From Geothrix sp. PMB-07 (GTDB taxonomy: Bacteria; Acidobacteriota; Holophagae; Holophagales; Holophagaceae), in assembly GCF_030758935.1 (NCBI RefSeq), contig NZ_CP132333.1, positions 2,232,992-2,296,991 of the forward strand: a DNA stretch of 64,000 nt. Direction: 5' to 3'. This document shows, piece after piece, positions 38,482 to 45,926 of this stretch. The notes beneath the pieces were generated by a model, which worked only from the letters and a program-made list of their open reading frames with translations, had not been told where the DNA came from and ran no database searches. Position 1 is the first letter of the stretch; each line of letters opens with the position of its first letter. A program made the position numbers and the translations under genes.

Positions 38482-38889
38482 TCATCGGCTCAGGGATGGC
38501 ACCTTGACGTATCTCACATAGTCCATGTCGGCCTCCTTGATGTGGTGGTCGAACCAGTCTGTGAGAAATTCCGTCACTTCCGCGGTCACGGGTTCACCCT
38601 TGGCCTGCAGATACTGGATGGTGCGCACCTGAAGAATCAATTGATGGTGCTCTTCTGAGTGCCGGATCCGCGCGGGGTATTCCAGCTCCTTCATGAACGT
38701 TTCTTCGGACTGGAAATGCCGGATGCTTTGGCGCGCAATCACGGCCAGCCCCTCCTCCACCTTCCGGGCTGAGGAGCCGTCCAGCACCGCCGCGTCCAGC
38801 TGGTTCAAGGAATCGAAAAGCATCTGGTGCTGGGCATCAATGAGTTCGATGCCTGTTTCAAACTGGTGGCTCCAAAGCGCCATGGGCAT
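38482..38889 (-). CDS. Bacteriohemerythrin
   Basis: 135 residues. The diiron ligands are placed: His in WSHQFETGIELIDAQHQML, HFQSEETFM (H and E), HSEEHHQL, and HHIKEADMDY (H and D). Length is that of single-domain bacteriohemerythrins. AGGAGG precedes the start. These cytoplasmic four-helix proteins bind O2 and serve as carriers, sensors or buffers. It precedes the PAS protein on the same strand, suggesting a shared oxygen-related role, which is inference. Confidence 0.93.
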   Translation of the reverse strand: MPMALWSHQFETGIELIDAQHQMLFDSLNQLDAAVLDGSSARKVEEGLAVIARQSIRHFQSEETFMKELEYPARIRHSEEHHQLILQVRTIQYLQAKGEPVTAEVTEFLTDWFDHHIKEADMDYVRYVKVPSLSR

Positions 38890-39084
38890 GGCACCTCCTG
38901 TTTGTCATGGATGGGACGTGACGAGCATGTATGATTACCACAGTATCGCATATAGAACAGGCCTGTCCCCCCGCCGTTTGAACCCCCGAGACGGTCCGGA
39001 ATTTCAATCCAGGTGGGAACAGTTGCCCTGGTGCCAGCACCCTGAACGTGACCGCCCCAAAAACCACTGACCTTTGGAAATCCC

Positions 39085-39312
39085 ATGCCAGCCGGAACCA
39101 CCTGCCCCAGGCCCCCCATCAAGGTCATCGAGAAGGCCACCGTGCGAGCCTGCATCGCCATCGCCCGGAAGGTTCAGGAAGCCAGGTTCCAGGCTGGCGA
39201 TACGGCCGGTTCGGACGCGGCTCGGTTGGTCGCTCGGCTCATGGAAGAGGAACTGCTGGAGCAGCCTGGGGACCGTGAAGACCTCCGTGCACAGGAAGCC
39301 TCCTGCAGCTAA
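39085..39312 (+). CDS. Small hypothetical protein, 75 aa
   Basis: ATG at 39085 follows a weak GGAAA. The product (MPAGTTCPRPPIKVIEKATV, then a helical middle ARKVQEARFQAGDTAGSDAARLVARLMEEELLEQ) is short, partly amphipathic, and not recognised. It sits between the divergent bacteriohemerythrin gene and the convergent barrel/SPOR gene. It could be a chance frame, although its start and codon pattern are reasonable. Confidence 0.4.
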   Translation: MPAGTTCPRPPIKVIEKATVRACIAIARKVQEARFQAGDTAGSDAARLVARLMEEELLEQPGDREDLRAQEASCS

Positions 39313-39345
39313 GCCTCCCACAGATGTGGTAGGCCTGAATCTCCC

Positions 39346-40542
39346 TCAACGTGCCGGAATGGCCGCGCCAAGGAAGGGTTTCGGCCTTTGGCCTCCCTCC
39401 AGGAAGAAGGCCGGAACGGCCATCGCGGTCTTTTCCGCCTCCCCTTTCGTGGCATAGTCGCCCAGGAAGAGCTGGTACGCGGTCTTCCCACCCTTGAGCT
39501 GGATGGGAGCGATGAACAGATCGGGGTTCGCACCAGGGAATGCACGCACAGCATTGGCCAGGGTGCCGGGAAGGTTCGCGATTTCCAGGCGCAGGGTCCA
39601 ATGGCCGGCTGGAATGGCCCGCATGCGTTGGCGGCCCAGTTCCAGGGCCCTTCCCATGTCGCCTTTCCGCAAAGCGTCAAGCCGCTCGTGGAGCGAAGAG
39701 GCGCCTTTCCGATCCTCCACAACGGGGGACACTGGTGCTGCCGTGACTGAAGTGAGACCGGGCAAAGGTGGAGGCGGCGGTGGCAGAGCGGTTTCGGCTT
39801 CGCGCACCGGAGCGATTGGAACGGACGTCGCGGCGATCTCAGGCTTCGCCGCCGAAGCCGATACCGGCAGCGGAACCGGCACTGGAGCATCCACCATCAC
39901 CGGAGGTGGAGCCACCGGCTGGACCACGGGTGCTGGGGGCGGCGTCAGCTTCACCTCCGGCGCAGGTGGAGTCGGCTCCCTTCGACTCGCGGAGGACAGA
40001 CCACCCCAGGTCACTCCGACCAGGAGAGAAGCCTGCAGATCCTTGCGATCCTTGTTGGTGAAGGCCATGAGGTAGCGGCCTTCCATGCCCCAGATGACAT
40101 GCAGGCCGGGCCGGTGGAGCCAGCCCAGAGAGGCGTGGAAGGCCGTGCCTTTGCCCACCTCCAAACGCTGCGTTGAAGCAGCCGTCTGGGCCACGGTGAC
40201 ACTGCCAAGGCCCACGCCGAAATAGGGCCAGAAGCGGCCCAAAGCATCACCCGCCAAACCCGTCAGAAGGGTGGCCGAGAGTTCACTGTGGCTGGTCTTC
40301 AACATGGGAACCAGGTCGCTTTTGGAATGGGAGCTCAGCCCCTCGAGGCTCCAGCCGTAGCGCTGCTGATCGAACACCATGCCGGCCTGCCCGCCCAAAA
40401 AACCCGCCGCCTTCGTATGGTCCTGGGGATCAAGCGCGAGCGATCCGCCACGCAGGCCCACCCAACCGAATCCGGAATCCGGCCCCTGCGCAGCCAAACT
40501 GCCCACAAGACCAGCCCCCAAAGCCAGGCTCCGGACCTTCAT
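39346..40542 (-). CDS. Outer-membrane barrel-like protein with proline-rich linker and SPOR-like end
   Basis: The start at 40542 has GAGGAG five bases upstream and opens a signal peptide (MKVRSLALGAGLVGSLAAQG); a longer frame upstream has no homology. 398 residues. Residues ~20-190 look like an 8-stranded barrel (GFGWVGLRGGSLAL, FWPYFGVGLGSVTV, VIWGMEGRYLMAF). A Pro/Ala/Val-rich linker (about 195-290) follows, then a domain ending TAYQLFLGDYATKGEAEKTAMAV that resembles SPOR peptidoglycan-binding repeats. The order barrel, periplasmic linker, SPOR suggests a link between outer membrane and murein. No firm function. Confidence 0.65.
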   Translation of the reverse strand: MKVRSLALGAGLVGSLAAQGPDSGFGWVGLRGGSLALDPQDHTKAAGFLGGQAGMVFDQQRYGWSLEGLSSHSKSDLVPMLKTSHSELSATLLTGLAGDALGRFWPYFGVGLGSVTVAQTAASTQRLEVGKGTAFHASLGWLHRPGLHVIWGMEGRYLMAFTNKDRKDLQASLLVGVTWGGLSSASRREPTPPAPEVKLTPPPAPVVQPVAPPPVMVDAPVPVPLPVSASAAKPEIAATSVPIAPVREAETALPPPPPPLPGLTSVTAAPVSPVVEDRKGASSLHERLDALRKGDMGRALELGRQRMRAIPAGHWTLRLEIANLPGTLANAVRAFPGANPDLFIAPIQLKGGKTAYQLFLGDYATKGEAEKTAMAVPAFFLEGGQRPKPFLGAAIPAR

Positions 40543-40676
40543 ACCCTTCTCCTCGATGCACAAAGTCAAAGAGGGTAGCGCGAAATGAGGGGTGGGGGCA
40601 GCCATCCAAAGGATCGGCAGGGGAGAAGCGATCATCCGGGACCAGCGGGCAGATTCGGTTGAAAGCACATCTCATC

Positions 40677-40877
40677 GGGATTCGAACTGCGCCTGGCTTC
40701 GCCAGCCGCCGGTCCCGCTTCGGTACTCAGAATGTGTCTCGTCCCACTCAGGCGGGATTCGAACTGCGCCTGGCTTCGCCAGCCGCCGGTCCCGCTTCGG
40801 CACTCAGAATGTGTCTCGTCCCACTCACGCGGGATTCGAACTGCGCCTGGCTTCGCCAGCCGCCGGTCCCGCTTCGG
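40677..40877. repeat. 77-bp tandem repeat, about 2.6 copies
   Basis: Units begin at 40677, 40754 and 40831 with GGGATTCGAACTGCGCC and are nearly identical over at least 47 bases; the third diverges after 40877. Each can fold with an outer GCGGGA/TCCCGC pair and an inner CTGGC-ttc-GCCAG hairpin. Each holds a TTCGAA reminiscent of a tRNA T loop, but no cloverleaf forms. Stop-free frames through the array are by-products of the repeat. It lies outside the element, just left of its left junction. Confidence 0.85.
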
Positions 40878-40940
40878 CGTGCCTTTGGGGCACGCCTCGG
40901 GCGGTCCCACTCGCAGGTTCGAATCCCAGGTCACTCCAGC

Positions 40941-40963
40941 AAAAAACCCCCGGCAAGCGGGGG
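40941..40963 (-). terminator. Terminator, probably the original one of tRNA-Thr
   Basis: On the minus strand a 6-bp GC stem (40958-40963 with 40947-40952) is followed by six T residues (40946-40941). It lies just beyond the left copy of the tRNA 3' end, where the tRNA-Thr transcript would have ended before integration. Confidence 0.7.
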
Positions 40964-40970
40964 CTTTTGC

Positions 40971-41015
40971 TGGAGCCAACTACAGGATTCGAACCTGCGA
41001 CCTGCTGATTACGAA
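40971..41015. repeat. Left attachment-site copy (attL core, 45 bp)
   Basis: A 45-bp stretch identical to 57449-57493. It is the 3' part of tRNA-Thr, from the CCA end through the T arm to the anticodon stem, after which the sequences diverge (ATAGTG here, TCAGCT in the intact gene). It marks the left end of the integrated element. Confidence 0.93.
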
Positions 41016-41121
41016 ATAGTGTATCGCGGCTGTTCGGGGTGGTTTGGGTTCGTTGCCTAGCTGAAAAATATACACTTATTTTTAAAAAAATGGTGCGGAG
41101 TGGTTGACTGTGGTCCACATT

Positions 41122-41179
41122 CTCCGTCAGAATCCCGTCAAAGTGATTTTTTGGGGTTTGGCCGTGGCGCTCCGTCAAA
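41122..41179. promoter_or_regulatory. Left integrase arm-type sites (candidate)
   Basis: CTCCGTCAG at 41122, CCCGTCAAA at 41134 and CTCCGTCAAAT at 41170 are copies of one motif; a TTTTTTGGGGTTTG block is at 41147-41160. The right end carries the same motif as CTCCGTCAAA at 57393 and 57404, and the inverted block CAAACCCCAAAAAA at 57410-57423. Shared direct motifs near both junctions are what lambda-type integrases use as arm sites. Confidence 0.5.
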
Positions 41180-42342
41180 TTGAGATCAGCAAGGAATCCC
41201 TTGATGGCCTGAAGCCCGCAACGATGGCCTATGAGGTGATGGACACGAGGCTGGATGGATTCGGCGTGCGCGTGAATCCATCAGGAAAGATCGCCTTCAT
41301 TCTTCGATGGAGCCTCCATTGCCGGGACGGGCGCGGAACGCTTGGAACTTACCCAGTGATGACCGTCGCGGCCGCCCGTAAGAAAGCCTCTGTGTGGATT
41401 GGAATGGTGGCCAACGGCGAGGATCCGCGTCTGGAGAAACAGCGCCTACGGGCCGCGCAGACAGTGAAGGAATTTATGAAGGACTGGCTCAGCAAGCACG
41501 TCTCGCAGCTGAGCAAGAAGACCATCAAGGATTACACCCGTATCGCGAACAAGGTGATCCTCCCTGCCCTCGGTACCCGCATGGTGGCAGATGTGACCGA
41601 GAAGGATGCCCTTGAGCTTCACCAGTCCTTAGCGGCCCACCCTCGTTCCGCAAATATGGCCCTTGCGGTGCTCTCCAGCGCCCTTTCCAGCGCCGAGGAG
41701 TGGAAGCAGCGGCCGCAAGGCTCGAATCCCTGCCTACACGTCCTCCGGTTCGAGGAGGAGGAGCGAGTCAGGTCTCTCAGTGAAGAGGAAATGGCCGCCT
41801 TCACAGCCTTCCTCGATCAGAACGAGGAGAAGCATGCCCTGCCAGTTGCTCAACTGCGCCTCCTCTTGATGACCGGTGCACGTCTCGATGAGGTTAAGAA
41901 ACTCGAGTGGGCTTGGGTGGACTTGGAAGGGGGTGTGATCTGCATCCCGAAGGGTCAGCACAAGACAGGCCGAAAGACCCAGAAAAACCGCCTGGTGGCA
42001 TTGGGACCGAACGCGGTGGAACTGTTGCGAGCGCGGGCCAAGCGGAAGCTGTCGAAGTGGGTCTTTCCTGGTGAAGATGGTCCCTATTCCGGCCTACATA
42101 GCTGGTGGCAGCGGCGACGGAACACCGAATTGAAGAAGATCGGCCTGAATGATTTTCACATCCATGATCTTCGCCACACATTCGCCACCTGGGCCAGGCT
42201 GAAAGACGTGGACCTCGATGCTGTGGGAGATCTCCTCGGGCACACCACGAGCCGTCAAACCCGCCGGTACGCCCATGTCATGCCCACCAAGCTGAGGGCT
42301 GATGTGGGTCTAGTCGAGCAAAGCATGTCCAAGGGAAGTTGA
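41164..42342 (+). CDS. int: Tyrosine-type integrase of the element
   Basis: GTG at 41164 gives MALRQIEISKESLDGLKPAT, a normal start for the N-terminal DUF4102 domain; a TTG at 41104 and an ATG at 41224 are alternatives. 392 residues. N-terminal domain ~1-90, core-binding helices ~95-190, catalytic domain ~205-380 with Arg in MTGARLDEVKKLEW, HDLRHTFATWA (H, R), the GHTTSRQ histidine, and the nucleophile Tyr in RRYAHV. This P4/DUF4102 type favours tRNA 3' ends, as seen here. It probably makes and removes the 45-bp tRNA-Thr junctions. Confidence 0.93.
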   Translation: MALRQIEISKESLDGLKPATMAYEVMDTRLDGFGVRVNPSGKIAFILRWSLHCRDGRGTLGTYPVMTVAAARKKASVWIGMVANGEDPRLEKQRLRAAQTVKEFMKDWLSKHVSQLSKKTIKDYTRIANKVILPALGTRMVADVTEKDALELHQSLAAHPRSANMALAVLSSALSSAEEWKQRPQGSNPCLHVLRFEEEERVRSLSEEEMAAFTAFLDQNEEKHALPVAQLRLLLMTGARLDEVKKLEWAWVDLEGGVICIPKGQHKTGRKTQKNRLVALGPNAVELLRARAKRKLSKWVFPGEDGPYSGLHSWWQRRRNTELKKIGLNDFHIHDLRHTFATWARLKDVDLDAVGDLLGHTTSRQTRRYAHVMPTKLRADVGLVEQSMSKGS

Positions 42343-42415
42343 TCTAGCGATTGAGGCATTGAGAAAGAGGAGTGGCAAGGAATTCATACGCAGGACAGAA
42401 GTAAACCAACAACCT

Positions 42416-42432
42416 CCCGAGTAACTCTCGGG
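42416..42432 (+). promoter_or_regulatory. Hairpin before the first small element gene
   Basis: A 6-bp stem (42416-42421 with 42427-42432) that competes with an alternative pairing CTCTCG (42425-42430) with CGAGAG (42442-42447), close before the start at 42455. Such overlap is typical of attenuators, but the stems are short. Confidence 0.25.
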
Positions 42433-42454
42433 CCAACCTTTCGAGAGGTAACGA

Positions 42455-42784
42455 ATGGAAAGCCTTTCAAGTAATTCATCTTCAAATAGCACTGTGACCT
42501 CGGAATTCGCTGAATTCGTTTTCCAGCGCGCTCAGCGGTCTGGCTATCTCTTAGAGTCCCTGCGTCACGCTCTAGCTGATCTAGGCCGTCCTGATTTGAT
42601 CGCAATTCTTGATCTGGTGAACCAGGACACCTTCAAAATCATGGAAACCAGTCGGGGACTCCAGGAAGAGTGCATCCGCTTTCAGACACTGGAGACCTTG
42701 GTTGACCTACAAAAAATGGCGAAGCTAGGCGGCCCCCGTGCCCGGCCTTTTGCATCCCGGATAGCCCAGCGCATCACAGCCTGA
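42455..42784 (+). CDS. Hypothetical protein, 109 aa
   Basis: A GAGAGG-like site lies ~8 bases before the ATG. The product begins with a Ser/Asn-rich stretch (MESLSSNSSSNSTVTSEF) and then is mostly helical (LLESLRHALADLGRPDLIAILDLV). No recognised family. It is 112 bases from the integrase stop and 20 from the AbrB-like gene, so it may belong to an early regulatory unit of the element. Confidence 0.6.
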   Translation: MESLSSNSSSNSTVTSEFAEFVFQRAQRSGYLLESLRHALADLGRPDLIAILDLVNQDTFKIMETSRGLQEECIRFQTLETLVDLQKMAKLGGPRARPFASRIAQRITA

Positions 42785-42804
42785 AGTAGTAATGGGGAGA
42801 TCGG

Positions 42805-43380
42805 ATGATGAACCTAATTGAGACTTCGACGGGATCAAGAGCGCGGGTTACGACCTTCGTTCCAAACACCAAGCCTGCCTCAAAGGAGAAACCAAAAACG
42901 GTTCTGGAGGTGTTTCGAGAACTCGCGGAAGAATGCGAAGCAATGCCGGTTCTTGTTCCTCCTCTCGCCTGCGACGTAAAGATTCGTGCTTCACTCCTGC
43001 GCCTTCCGAAGGGTTACCGAAGTGCCCTAAATCTTACAAAAGGGTGCAAAATCCGAGCGATCATACACAACGGATGGTTGGAGCTGAGGTTGAAGACGAT
43101 TCGTCATCCCAAGGGTGGCAGCAATGGATGCGATAAATTAACTACCAGCGAGGCCCGTTGCGCCCCTGTCATGTCCATTGAGGCGGCTTCGTTTCAGGTT
43201 GAACATGAGCAATATCTTGCAGAGCTGGCTCGATTCGACCAGGCGCCCGAGATCGCCATCACCAGTCGGGGAGATTTCCGACTCAGTCACCCAGTGTTTA
43301 TTCCGCTTGGATGGCGGGAGGGAGATTGGATCAGGGTTGTCCTTGAGGAAGATCACATGCGCTTAATGCGGGTCGGATGA
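42805..43380 (+). CDS. Hypothetical protein with two AbrB-like segments
   Basis: 191 residues; ATG at 42805, with a second ATG at 42808. Two segments look like swapped-hairpin AbrB/SpoVT domains: SLLRLPKGYRSALNLTKGCK (about residues 69-88) with a following strand, and DFRLSHPVFIPLGWREGDWI with VVLEEDHMRLMRV at the C-terminus. Both carry the L/I-P-x-x-(x)-R/L-x-L-x-x-G-D pattern of that fold. If right, it is a DNA-binding regulator of the element. The N-terminal ~55 residues are unassigned. Family call is from pattern only. Confidence 0.5.
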   Translation: MMNLIETSTGSRARVTTFVPNTKPASKEKPKTVLEVFRELAEECEAMPVLVPPLACDVKIRASLLRLPKGYRSALNLTKGCKIRAIIHNGWLELRLKTIRHPKGGSNGCDKLTTSEARCAPVMSIEAASFQVEHEQYLAELARFDQAPEIAITSRGDFRLSHPVFIPLGWREGDWIRVVLEEDHMRLMRVG

Positions 43381-43695
43381 TGAGCCATATTGAGTCGTCC
43401 TTGATGATTGGAAGGGGATTAATCCGATTAACACCCCTGGGGGAACCACGGGCCATGGAGTGTGGCCCGCACCCTTGACCAGACGGGATGTGAGCAACAA
43501 TCCAAAGAAAGGATGCTGTCCCCAGGTCAAATGCTTCGTTATCCAGTAGTATTTTTTCGGGTTTATCGTCGCATTTTATATATTCATTGCGCTTATTTTG
43601 TACCACGGAAGGTTCCAAATTTTTCTCCAGATCAACCCTACCTTGGGTTGTCAGCGGACCAGTAGTCATTCCCTGACATTCACGAGGCGGGCGAA
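43381..43695. other. Intergenic stretch, 315 bases
   Basis: AT-rich in its second half (43545-43620), where runs of T and A may hold a promoter for the genes to the right. I find no RNA gene or repeat here. Confidence 0.4.
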
Positions 43696-43929
43696 ATGGT
43701 TCAGGATTTTTCACGATCTTCAGGGCGGGCCAACCCCGCACTGTTGCGTTCGGAGTTGGTTGGACTTTATGTAATCGAGCAGCTGGCTGCCGGACGTGTC
43801 GTAACGACACAGGCGGCCGTTGAGGAACTCTTGGGGGCCGAGCTGCTCCCGCCAGGCCTGGAGCAATTCAGGGGGCTGCGCCCTTCACTCACGCGTGGCA
43901 TACCGAGCGTCACGGCGTCCCTTGGCTGA
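43696..43929 (+). CDS. Small hypothetical protein, 77 aa
   Basis: GAGGCGGG precedes the ATG. The product has an alpha-helical middle (ELVGLYVIEQLAAGRVVTTQAAVEELLG) and an unremarkable C-terminus. It is not recognised. The reading frame may be fortuitous; it is kept because it has a start signal and lies in line with the neighbouring genes. Confidence 0.35.
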   Translation: MVQDFSRSSGRANPALLRSELVGLYVIEQLAAGRVVTTQAAVEELLGAELLPPGLEQFRGLRPSLTRGIPSVTASLG

Positions 43930-44002
43930 AAATACGCCAGGAAACAAGATCTACGCGCCAATTCAGGAATGCGGTGGGTACATGCGCTTAGGAGGTGTGT
44001 GA

Positions 44003-44662
44003 ATGGGTGTTAATTACAAAATCGATCAGACCATTAAAATCGTATCAATAGACAAGAAGACTCGAGATGAGGAAAAAGCCAAAGAAGATACGGCTGCGCG
44101 ACTTGTCGCCAAACAGCGAGAGGCGAGGAATCAAAAGTTGGCTTTATATCGTTTTGCACATGCGGCGGTACGTGAATCCTTCCGAAGCGGAGTGAGTTTT
44201 GAAGGGGACATGCTCGACGCAGAGGAGTTCCTTCGTCACCTTACCGATGCTGATCGAATCTTTGTCTACAACGCAGGAGGAGGAGCTGAATGTATAACTT
44301 CCTCGCCGGTTCTGCTTAGGATCCTGGTTTCCGCTTACGGCACCAAAGCAGGAACAGAAGGGCAGGCTGCTCCATTACCGAAATCCGATGTGGACAAGTT
44401 TGGAGAGGCTCAGTTAGGTAGGTTGATTCGCTCCAATCACCATATTTCAATCCTTGCCCCTAAATGCAAGGTTTGGTGGTCTCCGGAAGGTCGGTTAGAA
44501 AATATTACCGGTCCTGTTCATCACGTTCATACAGATATCGTGAGGCGTGAAATCTATCGTTGGAAGGTCATCAGCCTTGGTTTGGAAGGTGCTGCATCGC
44601 ATTTTCTCAACATTATAGGTAAAAAAGAAAGGGCGATGGAATGGCTGATGTCCTTAGTGTAA
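44003..44662 (+). CDS. Hypothetical protein, 219 aa
   Basis: A strong AGGAGGTG lies before the ATG. The base composition is more AT-rich than the core genes, pointing to transfer. Residues 15-55 are highly charged (KKTRDEEKAKEDTAARLVAKQREARNQK), then a mixed domain with FVYNAGGGAECITSSPVL and FGEAQLGRLIRSNHHISILAPKCKVWW. No recognised motif. The 3' end overlaps the tape-measure-like fragment by 22 bases. Position is where phage tail genes would lie, so a structural or chaperone role is possible but unproven. Confidence 0.65.
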   Translation: MGVNYKIDQTIKIVSIDKKTRDEEKAKEDTAARLVAKQREARNQKLALYRFAHAAVRESFRSGVSFEGDMLDAEEFLRHLTDADRIFVYNAGGGAECITSSPVLLRILVSAYGTKAGTEGQAAPLPKSDVDKFGEAQLGRLIRSNHHISILAPKCKVWWSPEGRLENITGPVHHVHTDIVRREIYRWKVISLGLEGAASHFLNIIGKKERAMEWLMSLV

Positions 44663-44817
44663 AGCTCACTGCAGACGGCATCCAGGATGTGGTTAACGCC
44701 TTGAAGAAGGTGGAAGACCAAGCCGGGAAAACAGGCAAGGTCCTTGGGGGGGCGCCTAAGGGCCTCAGTAGTCGCCATCTACATCAGCGGGATGAGGACT
44801 GTCGGCATCTTCAATAG
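44641..44817 (+). pseudogene. Tape-measure-like N-terminal remnant, 58 aa
   Basis: An open frame starts at 44641 inside the end of the preceding gene. It reads MADVLSVKLTADGIQDVVNA then LKKVEDQAGKTGKVLGGAPKG before losing sense and stopping at 44817. The start resembles the first residues of phage tail tape-measure proteins (short strand, then helix with KK-V-E-D-Q-A). Such proteins are hundreds of residues long, so this would be a deletion remnant. Call is tentative. Confidence 0.35.
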
Positions 44818-44830
44818 GGGGAAGGTGTAA

Positions 44831-45268
44831 ATGGAATTTCAACCCATGCTTTCACTCCGGACTATCAGCCTTCTAGCAGGTGTCTCACGTCAACGTGTTC
44901 TCCGAGAGATCGCCGCTGGTCACTTGAAGGCCCACACAGTGGGTAAGCGAACCGTCATTCTCGCATCGGACCTGGTGGAGTGGTTGGGTACGAATCCATC
45001 CAACAAACAAGGCGCATCGTCGGTTAAACCGACGGTCCCACTTTTGGCGGGGATTACGCCGGGGAACCCGATGCGTTATGTCCAGCGGATTGCCTATTCT
45101 GTTGCAGAATTTGCGGCCCTCACATCCCTATCCATCAAAACGATTCATAGGCAGATTGCAGATGGACGCTTGAGGGGGCTGAAAATCGGTCCAAAGGGAC
45201 GCCTGGTCATCCCTGCCGAAGCGGCCGAAGAATGGCTTCGAAGTCTTCAGGTCAGGAAAGTGGGTTAG
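44831..45268 (+). CDS. Double excisionase-type HTH protein
   Basis: 145 residues with two HTH_17/MerR-like winged domains: residues ~8-50 (LSLRTISLLAGVSRQRVLRE ... VILASDLVEWL) and ~88-140 (YSVAEFAALTSLSIKTIHRQ ... LVIPAEAAEEWLRSL). Each has the helix-turn-helix, wing and closing W-L helix of excisionases and plasmid/phage regulators. Two tandem copies could bind adjacent sites. It probably directs excision or early transcription. It is 2 bases from the next HTH gene. Confidence 0.8.
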   Translation: MEFQPMLSLRTISLLAGVSRQRVLREIAAGHLKAHTVGKRTVILASDLVEWLGTNPSNKQGASSVKPTVPLLAGITPGNPMRYVQRIAYSVAEFAALTSLSIKTIHRQIADGRLRGLKIGPKGRLVIPAEAAEEWLRSLQVRKVG

Positions 45269-45270
45269 AC

Positions 45271-45543
45271 ATGGGGGTTCTGGTTGGTTTTCACAGTCTG
45301 GCGATGAGCATTGCAAAGGTCGAGGAGGAAGCTGCGCCTTCACGGGTAGTCATAGTTGAGCCTATCTCTGTTCGAGAGGCCCTTGCATCAGACATCCTCG
45401 GTATCCCAGTAGAAACATTGCGCCAGCACCGGAAACGACGCACCGGCCCCCGTTACAGGAAGGACGGGGCAAGCGTCATCTACCTGGTGAAGGATCTTCG
45501 TGAGTGGATCGAAAATCTACCTTCCCCAGAGTTGGCCTCGTGA
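45271..45543 (+). CDS. Small HTH (excisionase/AlpA-like) protein
   Basis: Start at 45271, right after the stop of the previous gene; an overlapping upstream frame is ignored. 90 residues. Its C-terminal half ILGIPVETLRQHRKRRTGPR followed by YLVKDLREWIENL is the winged HTH of the AlpA/excisionase type; the first ~40 residues are unassigned. The last bases overlap the next gene as GTGA. Third such domain in a row, so this is the control block of the element. Confidence 0.7.
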   Translation: MGVLVGFHSLAMSIAKVEEEAAPSRVVIVEPISVREALASDILGIPVETLRQHRKRRTGPRYRKDGASVIYLVKDLREWIENLPSPELAS

Positions 45544-45926
45544 TCGGCCGGAAGTGGAATACCTGGGAATCGTCTGCCGACCTGGCAGCAGTACCCGGGC
45601 TTCGTGAAACCATTCACAGGGCTCAAACCCAGCCTTTGATCAACCCCAAGGAATCCGAAAACCTGCGCCGCACGGTGTTGGAGACCTTCGCGGAAATACT
45701 AGAGATCTACCTGAACGATAACGAGCTGCGATGGCGCTGCGACCTGGTCAGCCGCACCTACCCGCAGATGCCCATGCAGGCAGTGTTCAGGGCCATCGAG
45801 ATCGAGATCGGTGTGAACGCGGCCTACCTCAAAAAGGTCTGGTATGGCAATCGCCGCAAGGCTCAGGTGCAGGAAATCGTCACACGGAAACTGAGGGACA
45901 ATCGCAACGGCAAGGTGCAGGAATGA
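45540..45926 (+). CDS. Hypothetical protein upstream of replication genes
   Basis: GTG at 45540 overlaps the previous stop (GTGA). 128 residues, beginning MIGRKWNTWESSADLAAVPG. A middle region (LRRTVLETFAEILEIYLNDNELRWRCDLVSR) is helical; the end is basic (NRRKAQVQEIVTRKLRDNRNGKVQE). Not recognised. It overlaps the DUF1376 gene by four bases, so it is translationally coupled to replication and may act with it. Confidence 0.6.
   Translation: MIGRKWNTWESSADLAAVPGLRETIHRAQTQPLINPKESENLRRTVLETFAEILEIYLNDNELRWRCDLVSRTYPQMPMQAVFRAIEIEIGVNAAYLKKVWYGNRRKAQVQEIVTRKLRDNRNGKVQE

Noticed and set aside
40677-40877. CRISPR array
   Set aside because: The units are contiguous 77-bp copies with no unique spacers, and no cas genes are present.
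40893-40935. Possible extra tRNA around GGTTCGAATCC on the plus strand
   Set aside because: The bases around the T loop do not pair and no acceptor or anticodon stem exists.
40592-41060. Short proteins such as ...QDSNLRPADYE... spanning the repeats and attL
   Set aside because: They arise from the 77-bp repeat and the tRNA fragment read as codons; a known artefact type near tRNA ends.
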